Source: Fen-178 sp963722575 (GTDB lineage Bacteria > Acidobacteriota > Terriglobia > Bryobacterales > Bryobacteraceae). Taken from it: a stretch of 64,000 nt of DNA. Made by a program: the position numbers and the translations under genes. Location of the stretch: assembly GCA_963722575.1 (NCBI GenBank), contig CAVRNR010000003.1, forward strand, positions 434,001 through 498,000. Reading direction: 5' to 3'. The notes beneath the pieces are model-generated. The model was not told where the DNA came from. It did not search any database and worked only from the letters and a program-made list of their open reading frames with translations. Shown piece by piece: positions 26,188 through 34,554 of this stretch (position 1 is the first letter of the stretch; every line of letters starts with the position of its first letter).

Positions 26188-26481
26188 CTACTGCACGATG
26201 CCCTCGGCGGACTGCGGCTCCAGTTTGATTTCGCCAAAAGCGGTCTCGTACTGCGTGACGTTCTGCTGGAGTACGCGGACCAGCGCCTTGGCTTGCTGCG
26301 GGCTGACGTACACTCCCTGGAAATTGTGGATGGCGACGTTCTCCGGCGTGGTCTGGTTCACGCGGCCGAACAGGAGAAAGAAATCCCACAGATTCACCCG
26401 CACCTGGACGCTGTTGGCGTAGTTCTCCCGGTAGTCGGGTGTGTTGATCAACTGAATCTTGGGGGTGGGGGGTTGAATCAT
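26188..26481 (-). CDS. DUF3467 family protein
   Basis: This 97-residue protein has the layout of DUF3467: an N-terminal strand, then YANSVQVRVNLWDFFLLFGRV, VAIHNFQGVYVSPQQAKALVRVLQQN and a final YETAFGEI. The family is small, widespread and without an assigned function. It converges with the hypothetical gene before it, with five bases between the stops. Confidence 0.75.
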   Translation of the reverse strand: MIQPPTPKIQLINTPDYRENYANSVQVRVNLWDFFLLFGRVNQTTPENVAIHNFQGVYVSPQQAKALVRVLQQNVTQYETAFGEIKLEPQSAEGIVQ

Positions 26482-26617
26482 AGTTTTCAGAGTAGCACCA
26501 GCCAGCGGGAAGGATTAGCCCATACGGGCCTCCGCCCGGCGGTTCATTGAAGAATATTTACGATTTTGACAGAACCCGCGCCACGAGTATTGCGTCGGAT
26601 GGAGTGAGGCAAAGGCC

Positions 26618-26800
26618 ATGAAGGCACTCGTTGAGAATCACATCAAGGGGCAAGTCCATTGTCCGATCTGCACCCATACGGTGCCGGCGGACATCGACCT
26701 GAAGGGCAGGTATGCGCGCGTGGCGCCCGGCCAGAGATGTCCGCGGTGCTCGTCGTCGCTGGACGTCGCTGTGGTGGTGCAGATTCCGGAAGCCGCTTAG
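26618..26800 (+). CDS. Small zinc-ribbon-like protein
   Basis: The 60-residue protein has two CxxC pairs, CPIC at about residue 15 and CPRC at about residue 41, spaced as in a zinc ribbon. It has no signal peptide. An AGGC-type Shine-Dalgarno sequence lies before the ATG. It is followed by another small cysteine-pair protein on the same strand. No function is known. Confidence 0.6.
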   Translation: MKALVENHIKGQVHCPICTHTVPADIDLKGRYARVAPGQRCPRCSSSLDVAVVVQIPEAA

Positions 26801-26871
26801 CCTGGTACCCACCCGCGTTGAGGTGGGTTGTGCGCAGGCGCGGTTTCTGCCATAGTGGAATTGGCAGCGAA

Positions 26872-27096
26872 ATGAGACGGAAGGCGCAGCCCAAGCTCGA
26901 GCCGGTGATCCCCAAGGAGTTGTTGGAACAAGCGAAGCGTTCCATTTCTCCGGACCGCCTGACGAAGGCCGCGAAGTGCTCGGTTTGCGGCGCCGAGGCT
27001 TCCGATGCGGGGGGCGAATCGCTGTGCTGGGTCTGCCGCCGCCTCAAGATCAGCGCCTGGCACGAGAGCGAGCAGCAGATGCCCGCTCAAGAGTAG
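26872..27096 (+). CDS. Small protein with two CxxC pairs
   Basis: The 74-residue product has CSVC at about residue 36 and CWVC at about residue 53 in an otherwise charged sequence, consistent with a treble-clef or ribbon zinc site. I chose the ATG at 26872 because the longer frame upstream overlaps the previous gene. It ends nine bases before the end of the convergent ABC-F gene. Confidence 0.6.
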   Translation: MRRKAQPKLEPVIPKELLEQAKRSISPDRLTKAAKCSVCGAEASDAGGESLCWVCRRLKISAWHESEQQMPAQE

Positions 27097-27105
27097 CGCC
27101 GCCTG

Positions 27106-29055
27106 TCAAGAGTTCGCTTCAATCGATTGCGCCACTTCCTCCCACTCCCCTAGCAGCGTCTCCAGATCGGCGCGGCGCGCATTCAGCAACTCGCTCACGC
27201 GCCGGGTCTCCTCCGTGCTGACGAAACTGCCGAGGGCCGCCTCGTAGTCGGCAATCTCGACTTCCAGTTTGGTAACCTCGTCTTCGATCTCTTTCCGGCG
27301 CTCCCTCATCTGCCGGAGCTTGATGGGGTTTAGCCGCCTTTCGCCCGATTTCGGCGCGGGGTGCCCTCTGGGCCCCTCGATCTCCCGCGCCGCTGCCGCG
27401 GGTTCCCCGGCCGCCTCCGCCGGCGTAGCGCCTTCCGGGGTGCCCTCTGGCCCCCCCTGTTTTCGCCACAGGTAGTCCTCGTAATTGCCCGGATAGACGC
27501 GCAGCTTGCCGTCCTCCACTTCGAACACGCGGGTGGCCAGCTTATCGATGAAGTAGCGGTCGTGGGAGACGAACACCACCGTGCCGGTGTATTCCTCGAG
27601 CGCCGTCAGTAGCACGTCCTTGGCGCGCATATCCAGGTGATTGGTGGGTTCGTCGAGCAGCAGGAAATTCGAGGGCATCATGAGCATGCGGGCCAGCGCG
27701 TAGCGGTTGCGCTCGCCTCCCGAGAGCACGCCGATGGTTTTGAAGACGTCGTCCTCGGAGAACAGGAAACAGCCCAGGATGCTGCGCAGCTCGGTATTAG
27801 TGGCGCGCGGCGCCACCGTGGCCAGGTCGTCGATCATACGCGCGTTGGGGTCCAATTCCTTGTACTGGTCCTGGGCGAAGTAGTCGGGCTGGGCGTTGTG
27901 CCCGAGCGTGTACACGCCGGCGCTCACCGGTTCCGCGCCGGCGAGGATCTTGATGAGCGTCGATTTGCCGGCGCCGTTGACTCCCACCAGAGCCACCCGG
28001 TCGCCGCGCTCGACGATGAAATCCACTTCGGAGAATACCAGGTGTTCGCCATAACTTTTGGCCACGTTCTTGAATTCCGCGACTACCCTGCCGCTGGGCT
28101 TGGGCTGCGGAAAGCTGAAGCGGATGGTCTTTTCCTGGGGCGGAATCTCGATTCTTTCGATCCGGTCCAGTTCCTTGATGCGGCTCTGCACCTGCTTGGC
28201 CTTGGTGGCCTGGTAGCGAAAGCGGGTGATAAAGGCTTCGATCTGGCGGATTCTGTCCTGCTGGTTGTTATAGGCCGCCTGGAGCTGCGCGCGGCGCTCG
28301 GTCTTCTGCACCTCGTAGCGCGAGTACCCGCCGGTGTAGAAATGCAGGCCCTTGTTCCAGAGCTCGCCGATCTTGCGCACGGTGACATCCAGAAAATACC
28401 GGTCGTGCGACACCAGCACGAAGCCATGGGGATAGGCGGTGAGGTACTCTTCCAGCCAGTTGCGGGCCTCCAGGTCGAGATGGTTGGTGGGCTCGTCGAG
28501 CAAGAGCAGGTTGGGCCTTTCCAGCAGCAGCTTGGCGAGCGCGATGCGCATCTGCCAGCCTCCCGAGAACTCCTCGGTGCGGCGCTTCCAGTCGCGCTGC
28601 GGGAATCCGAGGCCCGAGAGCACGCTGCCCACCTGCGCGTCGATGGCATATCCGTCGCGCGCGCGAAACTCGCCTTCCGCGCGATGGAAACGCTCGGCCA
28701 CCTGGGCGTATTCGGCGCTTTCCGGGTCCAGCTCGGCCATGCAACGCGCGAGATCCTCCTGCTCGTCTTCGAGCGCGCGCAGGTCCGCGAACACGGTCAT
28801 GCACTCCGCGAAAACCGAGCGGCCGGAAAGCCATAGCCCCTCCTGCGGCAGATACCCGATGCTGACCGCTTTTTGCGTGGCGATGGAGCCGGAATCCAGG
28901 CCCTCGATGCCTGCCAGCACTTTGAGCAGAGACGACTTCCCCGCCCCGTTCGCGCCCACGATGCCGACGCGCTCGTTGGGCGTGACCAGCCAGTCGACGT
29001 TTTCAAAAAGAATTCTGGGGCCGTAGCGCTTTCCCGCCCCCGTGAGTTGAATCAT
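27106..29055 (-). CDS. ABC-F family ATPase
   Basis: The 649-residue protein has two ABC ATPase domains and no membrane segments. Domain one has Walker A GANGAGKSS and signature FSGGWQMRIALAKLLL; domain two has Walker A GVNGAGKST and signature LSGGERNRYALARML. A helical linker between them and a C-terminal coiled coil (about 590-645) are as in Uup-like ABC-F proteins. These act on the ribosome in translation quality control or antibiotic protection. Two copies of a GC-rich repeat at 27358 and 27437 are inserted in the Ala/Gly/Pro linker before the coiled coil and encode GPRGHPA and GPEGTPEG. Confidence 0.93.
   Translation of the reverse strand: MIQLTGAGKRYGPRILFENVDWLVTPNERVGIVGANGAGKSSLLKVLAGIEGLDSGSIATQKAVSIGYLPQEGLWLSGRSVFAECMTVFADLRALEDEQEDLARCMAELDPESAEYAQVAERFHRAEGEFRARDGYAIDAQVGSVLSGLGFPQRDWKRRTEEFSGGWQMRIALAKLLLERPNLLLLDEPTNHLDLEARNWLEEYLTAYPHGFVLVSHDRYFLDVTVRKIGELWNKGLHFYTGGYSRYEVQKTERRAQLQAAYNNQQDRIRQIEAFITRFRYQATKAKQVQSRIKELDRIERIEIPPQEKTIRFSFPQPKPSGRVVAEFKNVAKSYGEHLVFSEVDFIVERGDRVALVGVNGAGKSTLIKILAGAEPVSAGVYTLGHNAQPDYFAQDQYKELDPNARMIDDLATVAPRATNTELRSILGCFLFSEDDVFKTIGVLSGGERNRYALARMLMMPSNFLLLDEPTNHLDMRAKDVLLTALEEYTGTVVFVSHDRYFIDKLATRVFEVEDGKLRVYPGNYEDYLWRKQGGPEGTPEGATPAEAAGEPAAAAREIEGPRGHPAPKSGERRLNPIKLRQMRERRKEIEDEVTKLEVEIADYEAALGSFVSTEETRRVSELLNARRADLETLLGEWEEVAQSIEANS
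27358..27376. repeat. GC-rich 19-bp repeat inside the ABC-F gene
   Basis: The sequence GGGGTGCCCTCTGGGCCCC occurs here, in a variant form at 27437-27456, and again exactly at 38786-38804. All three lie inside coding sequence at positions where the protein has low-complexity linkers. The sequence is partly self-complementary. Confidence 0.75.
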
Positions 29056-29140
29056 GAGTCTCGCCGAAGTATCGAAGCGGCTTCCAAATTACATTCTAAC
29101 GAGTAGCGCCGCCCTCGACACTTTGATATAAAATAGCGCC

Positions 29141-30166
29141 GTGAGTATCCACAGACGATCATTCCTGACGGCCGTGGCGCTGGCCCCGGCGGCGTTGGCC
29201 CAGACACAACGCGATTGGAGCGGCCAGGTGCCGGTCCGCTATGCCGATCCCGATGTCATTGCGCTGGACAAGCGGTTTCAGAAATACAGGATCGACAACA
29301 CAACCATCCAGAGAGTGTGGACGGGCGCCTTATGGGCCGAAGGCCCCGCGTGGAACGGCGCCGGGCGCTATCTGGTGTGGAGCGACCTTCCCAACAATCG
29401 CCAGATGCGCTGGCTGGAGGAGGACGGACACGTTAGCGTCTTTCGTTCGCCATCCGAATATAGCAACGGCAATACCTTCGATTTCGAGGGGCGACAGGTC
29501 TCCTGCCAGCACGGCCTGCGGCGCGTGGTGCGCTTCGAGCCGGATGGCGCCACCACGGTGATCGCCGACAAGTGGCAGGGAAAGCCGCTCAACTCTCCCA
29601 ATGACCTGGTGGTACATCCCGATGGCGCGGTGTGGTTCACCGACCCACCCTACGGCATTCTGGGCTACTACGAAGGCTTTCAGGCCAAGCCCGAGCTCAA
29701 GGAAGCGGTATATCGCGTCGAACCAAAGACCGGGAAGATGGACAAGGTGACCGACGAGCTGGATAAGCCCAACGGTATCTGCTTTTCGCCCGACTACAAG
29801 AAGGTGTACATCTGCGATACCGGAGACCCCAAGGACATACAGGTGTTTGACGTGGTGGACGGCAAGAGCCTGCGCAACAAGCGGCAGTTCACCAACATGA
29901 CGATTCCGGGCAAGGGATCGGGCCTGGCCGACGGAATTCGCGCCGACACCGACGGCAACATCTGGGCCGGCGCGGGCTGGGGTGGCGCTGGCTACGACGG
30001 CGTCCACGTGTTCACGCCGGCCGGCGAGCGCATCGGAATGATCGTGCTGCCGGAGGCCTGCGCCAATGTCTGCTTCGGCGGCAGCAAGCGGAACCGCCTG
30101 TTCATGGCCGCCAGCCAATCGATTTACGCCGTGTACGTGGGGACGCGCGGGGCGCACATCGCGTAG
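29141..30166 (+). CDS. SMP-30/gluconolactonase-type secreted protein
   Basis: The 341-residue protein has a Tat-like leader (HRRSFLTAVALAPAALAQ), then a six-bladed beta-propeller of the SMP-30/gluconolactonase/LRE family. Typical elements are WAEGPAWNG near residue 66, LNSPNDLVVHPDGAVWFTDPPYG near residue 150, KPNGICFSPDYKKVYICDTGD, and LADGIRADTDGNIWAG. The Glu, Asn and Asp in these positions are the usual metal ligands. It should hydrolyse a sugar lactone in the periplasm. The start is GTG. Confidence 0.85.
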   Translation: MSIHRRSFLTAVALAPAALAQTQRDWSGQVPVRYADPDVIALDKRFQKYRIDNTTIQRVWTGALWAEGPAWNGAGRYLVWSDLPNNRQMRWLEEDGHVSVFRSPSEYSNGNTFDFEGRQVSCQHGLRRVVRFEPDGATTVIADKWQGKPLNSPNDLVVHPDGAVWFTDPPYGILGYYEGFQAKPELKEAVYRVEPKTGKMDKVTDELDKPNGICFSPDYKKVYICDTGDPKDIQVFDVVDGKSLRNKRQFTNMTIPGKGSGLADGIRADTDGNIWAGAGWGGAGYDGVHVFTPAGERIGMIVLPEACANVCFGGSKRNRLFMAASQSIYAVYVGTRGAHIA

Positions 30167-30231
30167 CGGCGTTCTTCGCGCCCGACCGGCCATCCGGAAA
30201 TCGCCCGGAACCTGCCCCGACTGGGGGCAGA

Positions 30232-30885
30232 CTACTCAGGGGATGACAATTTCTCGATACGATCAACCACTAACTCTTGAATCGGACGTTTCGCTGAAGC
30301 CAACTCAAGGCCAAGTTGCTCCTTTACGCGCCGGAAGAGATCGACGCCGCTCCAGGTGAGGTTGATGTCAAAAGAGCCGCCCAGCCCGGTTTCGTCTATC
30401 ACGGGACGTCTCAGGGCTATTGAAAGGCACCGAGCGAGCGCTGAGACCTCAAAGCCGGGCATCTTCAGGGAGCCGTAATTGATGTCAACGTGAACATTAC
30501 GACCACCCTCTTTTGGCTGAAGCCTGAGCGGGGTGCCATCACCGGGAAGCTTGAGGACCAAGACTTCGATCTCCTTGATCTCCTTGTGCGTAAGCAGATG
30601 CAACCGGTCCGCAAGTTCTCGCTGCATGGCTGGCTGAAACTGCTGCGCTGAGTACGTTTTGCCCGGCACCATCGTATAAGCGACACACTCAGTCCGCATC
30701 CAATCCGGGCCCTCGATGAGGTACTCGGGCACTCCATATGCTAGCCCGAGAAGCGTCGTGATGCTCTGTCCCGCGTACTGGTTATCACAGCGTCGAATAG
30801 AGAGATCTTCCTGCGCTTGCGCATCGGGAGTCTGCCCGAGCATTGCAGCGAGGGCTAAGCATACAAGCCAGGTACGAATGCTCAT
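30232..30885 (-). CDS. TIGR03435-type Solibacter-family secreted protein, short form
   Basis: The 217-residue protein has a signal peptide ending near DAQAQ and most of the hallmarks of the TIGR03435 family: LLGLAYGVPEYLIEGPDWM, LADRLHLLTHKEIKE, then PVIDETGLGGSFDINLTW and KEQLGLELASAKRPIQELVVDRIEK. Full-length members have a longer N-terminus, with a segment before the cysteine that is largely missing here. The function of the family is unknown. It is strongly associated with Acidobacteria. Confidence 0.8.
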   Translation of the reverse strand: MSIRTWLVCLALAAMLGQTPDAQAQEDLSIRRCDNQYAGQSITTLLGLAYGVPEYLIEGPDWMRTECVAYTMVPGKTYSAQQFQPAMQRELADRLHLLTHKEIKEIEVLVLKLPGDGTPLRLQPKEGGRNVHVDINYGSLKMPGFEVSALARCLSIALRRPVIDETGLGGSFDINLTWSGVDLFRRVKEQLGLELASAKRPIQELVVDRIEKLSSPE

Positions 30886-30991
30886 GTCCAGACGTTACCA
30901 CTTCCGCCGGTAATGGGCGAAACGCCTAGGAAGGGGCGGCCCGCCGCGCCGGAGCGCCTCTGCCACATATTCCCGTGATACACTGAAAACT

Positions 30992-31243
30992 GTGAAAGGC
31001 TCGACACACAAGAACGTCACGCTCAGCCTGCCCGAGGCATTGCTCCGGCGGTTTCGGATCTACGCGGCTTCCCGGAACCAATCGATGACCAGCCTGATGG
31101 CCGAAGCCATCCGCGAGATTATGAATCGGGATGCGAATTCGGCGAAAGCCAAGCGGCGGTTCCTCGAGCGCATCGAGCGCGCTCCGGATAGAGGAACGCG
31201 CGGAGCGATCCGCTGGAGCCGGAAAGAGCTGCATGAGCGTTGA
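30992..31243 (+). CDS. CopG-like ribbon-helix-helix antitoxin
   Basis: The 83-residue protein has an N-terminal ribbon-helix-helix domain (KNVTLSLPEALLRRFRIYAASRNQSMTSLMAEAIREIM) and a basic tail that probably binds the toxin. It starts with GTG and overlaps the PIN gene downstream by 11 bases. It is expected to repress its own promoter and neutralise the toxin. Confidence 0.82.
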   Translation: MKGSTHKNVTLSLPEALLRRFRIYAASRNQSMTSLMAEAIREIMNRDANSAKAKRRFLERIERAPDRGTRGAIRWSRKELHER

Positions 31244-31643
31244 GTTCGTCGATACCAACGTCCTGATTTACGCTCACGATGGGGGCGCCGGCAAGAAGCA
31301 CGAGCGATCGGTCCAACTGTTGAGGCGGCTGGTGGAGGATGGGGCCGGAGCCGTCAGCATTCAGGTGCTCGCGGAGTTCTACTCTGCCGCCACCAGGAAG
31401 CTCGGCATCGCCAGCCAGGAAGCCGAGGAGATACTGGCCGATCTGGGCGGTTGGATCATTCACCGTCCCGGCCATGCGGACCTGCTGCGAGCCGCGCGCT
31501 TCCAGCGCCGCTACAAGATGTCCTGGCGGGACGCACTGGTGGTCACGAGCGCCGTCGAATTGGGCTGCGGCGTCTTCTGGAGCGAAGATCTGGCCGGCGG
31601 GCAGCGGTACGGAAGCGTGACGGTGCGGAATCCGTTCGTCTGA
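31233..31643 (+). CDS. PIN-family toxin VapC-like
   Basis: The 136-residue PIN protein begins MSVEFVDTNVLIYAHD, with the first catalytic Asp, and has an AEFY segment near residue 44, SWRDALVVTSA near residue 92 and FWSEDL near residue 111, completing the acidic site. I chose the ATG at 31233; the longer frame upstream lies within the antitoxin gene. It should be an RNA-cleaving toxin. Confidence 0.85.
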   Translation: MSVEFVDTNVLIYAHDGGAGKKHERSVQLLRRLVEDGAGAVSIQVLAEFYSAATRKLGIASQEAEEILADLGGWIIHRPGHADLLRAARFQRRYKMSWRDALVVTSAVELGCGVFWSEDLAGGQRYGSVTVRNPFV

Positions 31644-31653
31644 GCCGGCCGGC

Positions 31654-32211
31654 TTACCGCCCGATGACCACGGCCACGGCGGCGGGCCCGACCTCCAGCC
31701 GTTCGATGCGGTGCCCCAGCTCGAAGGGGCGGCCCACCACGGCATCCGGATACAGAGGAAGAAGGACATTCTGAATGAGGAAGTCCAGCGTCCAGCCGTC
31801 GATGGCGACGCCGGAAATCTCGACGCGCTCGAGGTCCACCGTGGCCTGGCCGCCGGCGGAGCGAAAACGCGCCGTCACGCTCACCGGACGGTCGCCATCC
31901 AGCAGCTTCGACATCAACCAGCCAGTCTGGTATCCGTGCGCGCGGCGCAGCTTTCCGAAATCCACCATGGCGGTGCCCGTCGCCATGCCCGGCGCCGTCA
32001 ACTGTAGGCGCGGGTTGCGCACCCCTGCCGGGACTGCCTGCTTGGCATAGGCGTCCAACTCGCCGGCACTCAGTTCCACGCGTGAACCGGCTTTCAAGTG
32101 GCCACTCTCGATGGAGTCGAACTTCTGTTTGGCGGAAAGATAGTCGTTGGGAGCGGCGCCCAGCGTCGCGAGGCCCAGCAGCGGAATGGCCCACCAGAGA
32201 CGAAGCTTCAC
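31654..32211 (-). CDS. Secreted protein, unknown function
   Basis: The 185-residue product begins at GTG 32211 with KLRLWWAIPLLGLATLGAAP, a signal peptide. The mature part has alternating strands (GSRVELSAGELDAYAKQAVPAG, then VSVTARFRSAGGQATVDLERVEISG) and resembles small LEA-like or YceI-like beta proteins, but I do not recognise a family. A longer frame upstream to 32304 is possible but adds no signal sequence. Confidence 0.65.
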   Translation of the reverse strand: MKLRLWWAIPLLGLATLGAAPNDYLSAKQKFDSIESGHLKAGSRVELSAGELDAYAKQAVPAGVRNPRLQLTAPGMATGTAMVDFGKLRRAHGYQTGWLMSKLLDGDRPVSVTARFRSAGGQATVDLERVEISGVAIDGWTLDFLIQNVLLPLYPDAVVGRPFELGHRIERLEVGPAAVAVVIGR

Positions 32212-32388
32212 GCGAGAATAGACGTTCGTCTGGACGCTCCGGTTGCGATTTAGGGGCAAGCCACCCAGAGGCTGTGGATATGTCCCCAATCGGAAGTGTA
32301 GCATCCGGCCGTTGGCGTGGTGCTATATTTAGAAACAGCAACTTAGGCGATTGGCCTGAGTGTTGCATTCTTCGGTAGGGGGGATGAT

Positions 32389-32934
32389 GTGCCGATTCAG
32401 ATGGTGGTGTTGGCGATCGCGGTGGTGCTGGGTGCCGTCGCGGGGTGGCGCGTGGCAGATGCTTGGTGGAAGTATCGCGGCCGGCGAGCGGTCATCTGTC
32501 CCGAGAACCAGAGGCCGGCGGGCGTGGTGGTGGATGCCCGGCATGCGGCGGCGACGGCGCTCGGAAAGTCGCCGGAATTGCGGCTGGCATCGTGCTCCCG
32601 CTGGCCGGAGCACGCCGGCTGCGGGCAGGAATGCCTCCGCCAGATCGAAGCCTCGCCGGAGGGTTGCCTGGTTCGCAACATCCTGACGAAGTGGTACGAG
32701 GGCAAGGTTTGCGCGTGGTGCGGCCAACCGTTCGGTGAAATCGACTGGGCCGGCCGCAAGCCGGCGCTGCTCGGCGCCGACGGAGTGTCCGTCGAATGGA
32801 GCGAAGTTCCAGCCGATCAGCTACATGAGACGCTGGCGGCGGCGTCCCCGGTCTGCTTCGCTTGCCACACGGCCAACAAGCTGGTTCGGGAACATCCGGA
32901 GCTGGCCCTCGACCGCGCGCGGCCCAAAGCATAA
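32389..32934 (+). CDS. Membrane-anchored cysteine-rich protein
   Basis: The 181-residue protein has one N-terminal membrane helix (about residues 5-25) and nine cysteines after it, with CAWCG near residue 108 and CFACH near residue 154 in a layout suggesting a metal site. A GGGGGG-type Shine-Dalgarno sequence precedes the GTG. The function is unknown. It ends nine bases before the GH79 gene, so the two may be co-transcribed. Confidence 0.65.
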   Translation: MPIQMVVLAIAVVLGAVAGWRVADAWWKYRGRRAVICPENQRPAGVVVDARHAAATALGKSPELRLASCSRWPEHAGCGQECLRQIEASPEGCLVRNILTKWYEGKVCAWCGQPFGEIDWAGRKPALLGADGVSVEWSEVPADQLHETLAAASPVCFACHTANKLVREHPELALDRARPKA

Positions 32935-32943
32935 CCCGCTTCC

Positions 32944-34437
32944 ATGGCACCCGCCAGTATGGCCCGCATCGGCACGGTCGATGAACGCTTTCAGTCGTTC
33001 AACATCGAGATGGTAGAGGTCACGGGCGGTAGATTCTGGAGGCCCTATGGCAAGCAGGTCGACGCTCTTCTGAAAGCGCAGCCATCGGCCGGTCCGGTGG
33101 GCATGGACCCGGCCCTGTATCGACAGCGGCCACCCATAGATCTCACCCACCCCCGGCTTCGCAAACTGGCCGCCGCGCTGGGGCCTGCTTATGTTCGGGT
33201 CAGCGGCACATGGGCCAACACCACCTACTTTCAAGATTCGGACGATGCCGCCCCGTCAAATCCGCCCGCGGGCTTCAATGGAGTGTTGACGCGCCGCCAG
33301 TGGAAGGGAGTGGTGGACTTCTCGCGCGCGGTCGACGCCCGCATCGTCAGTTCCTTTGCCATCAGCGCGGGGACCCGCGATGCCGCCGGCGTCTGGACTC
33401 CGGCGCAGGCGCGCCGGTTCCTGGCTTACACCAGATCCATCGGCGGCAGCATCGCCGCGGCCGAATTCATGAACGAACCCACTTTTGCGGAGATAGGTGG
33501 CGCACCGAAGAGCTATGATGCCGCCGCTTATGCGCGCGATATCGCCGTCTTCCACCCCTTCGCCAGACAGGCTGCTCCCGGCATGGTGATTCTGGGTCCC
33601 GGCTCCGTCGGCGAGGGAATCTCGCTCGTGCCGGCAGGCATGGCGAGGGGCCTGCTCAAGACCGAGGATCTGCTCACCGCCGCGGGCCCGGCCTTCGATG
33701 CCTTCTCCTACCATTTCTATGGCGCCCTTTCCAAACGATGTGCGGGTATGGTTCCAGGAGCGGGAACCACCCCTGAAGAGGCGCTCTCCGAACAGTGGCT
33801 TGCGCGCACCGGCCGGGTGGAGGCATTCTACGCCGGTCTCCGCGATCGATTCGCTCCCGGCAAGCCGCTCTGGCTCACCGAAACCGCGGACGCAGCCTGC
33901 GGCGGCAACCCATGGGGCTCGACCTTTCTCGATAGCTTTCGCTATCTCGATCAGCTTGGACGCCTGGCCCGGAGCGGCGTCCAGGTGGTAGCCCACAACA
34001 CGCTGGCCTCCAGCGACTATGGCTTGCTCGACGAGAATACGCTGACCCCGCGGCCCAATTACTGGTCGGCTCTGCTTTGGCGCAGACTCATGGGTCCGGC
34101 CGTGCTAAATCCGGGTTCGTCGCCCGCGCCGGCGTTGCATCTCTATGCCCACTGTTTGCGCGGCCACCCGGGAGGCGTAGCGCTGCTGGCGATCAACACC
34201 GGCCGGACGGCATCGCAATCGCTCGAACTTCCCACGGAGTCGGACCGCTACACGCTGACCGCCCGGAATCTGGAAGACACACGGGTTGACCTGAACGGGA
34301 ATGAACTCCGATTAGGCGCCAACGATGAGTTGCCCCGGCTGGCAGGCGTGCCCACACCGTCCGGCCGCGTCACATTCGCACCCGCCAGCATTACCTTCCT
34401 GGCGATACCGAACGCCAACAACGGCAGTTGCCGATAG
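32944..34437 (+). CDS. GH79 heparanase-like glycoside hydrolase
   Basis: The 497-residue protein matches the GH79 family. IDLTHPRLRKLAAALGPAYVRVSG corresponds to the heparanase start, AEFMNEPTF near residue 175 carries the acid/base Glu, and WLTETADAACGG near residue 312 carries the nucleophile Glu. These are followed by the typical DSFRYLDQLGRLARSGVQVV, YGLLDENTLTPRPNYWSALLWRRLMG, and a C-terminal beta domain. Enzymes of this family cleave glucuronic-acid-containing polysaccharides. There is no signal peptide: an in-frame TAA at 32932-32934 lies just before the start. It may act in the cytoplasm, or the exported form has lost its leader. Confidence 0.82.
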   Translation: MAPASMARIGTVDERFQSFNIEMVEVTGGRFWRPYGKQVDALLKAQPSAGPVGMDPALYRQRPPIDLTHPRLRKLAAALGPAYVRVSGTWANTTYFQDSDDAAPSNPPAGFNGVLTRRQWKGVVDFSRAVDARIVSSFAISAGTRDAAGVWTPAQARRFLAYTRSIGGSIAAAEFMNEPTFAEIGGAPKSYDAAAYARDIAVFHPFARQAAPGMVILGPGSVGEGISLVPAGMARGLLKTEDLLTAAGPAFDAFSYHFYGALSKRCAGMVPGAGTTPEEALSEQWLARTGRVEAFYAGLRDRFAPGKPLWLTETADAACGGNPWGSTFLDSFRYLDQLGRLARSGVQVVAHNTLASSDYGLLDENTLTPRPNYWSALLWRRLMGPAVLNPGSSPAPALHLYAHCLRGHPGGVALLAINTGRTASQSLELPTESDRYTLTARNLEDTRVDLNGNELRLGANDELPRLAGVPTPSGRVTFAPASITFLAIPNANNGSCR

Positions 34438-34440
34438 CGC

Positions 34441-34540
34441 AAACCCCGCCCCCCGGCCCCCGGCCTCTGACCCCGGCGCCCCGACCCCCGGCGTCCCGCC
34501 CCACCGTCCCCGGCCCCCGGCCCCGGCCCCCGCTTCTATG
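34441..34540. other. C-rich low-complexity tract
   Basis: About 100 bases between the GH79 and M14 genes consist mainly of runs of three to six C with single G, A or T interruptions. The opposite strand has several G-runs and could form G-quadruplexes. The tract is upstream of the M14 gene and encodes nothing recognisable. Confidence 0.7.
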
Positions 34541-34554
34541 TGATGATCGAAATC

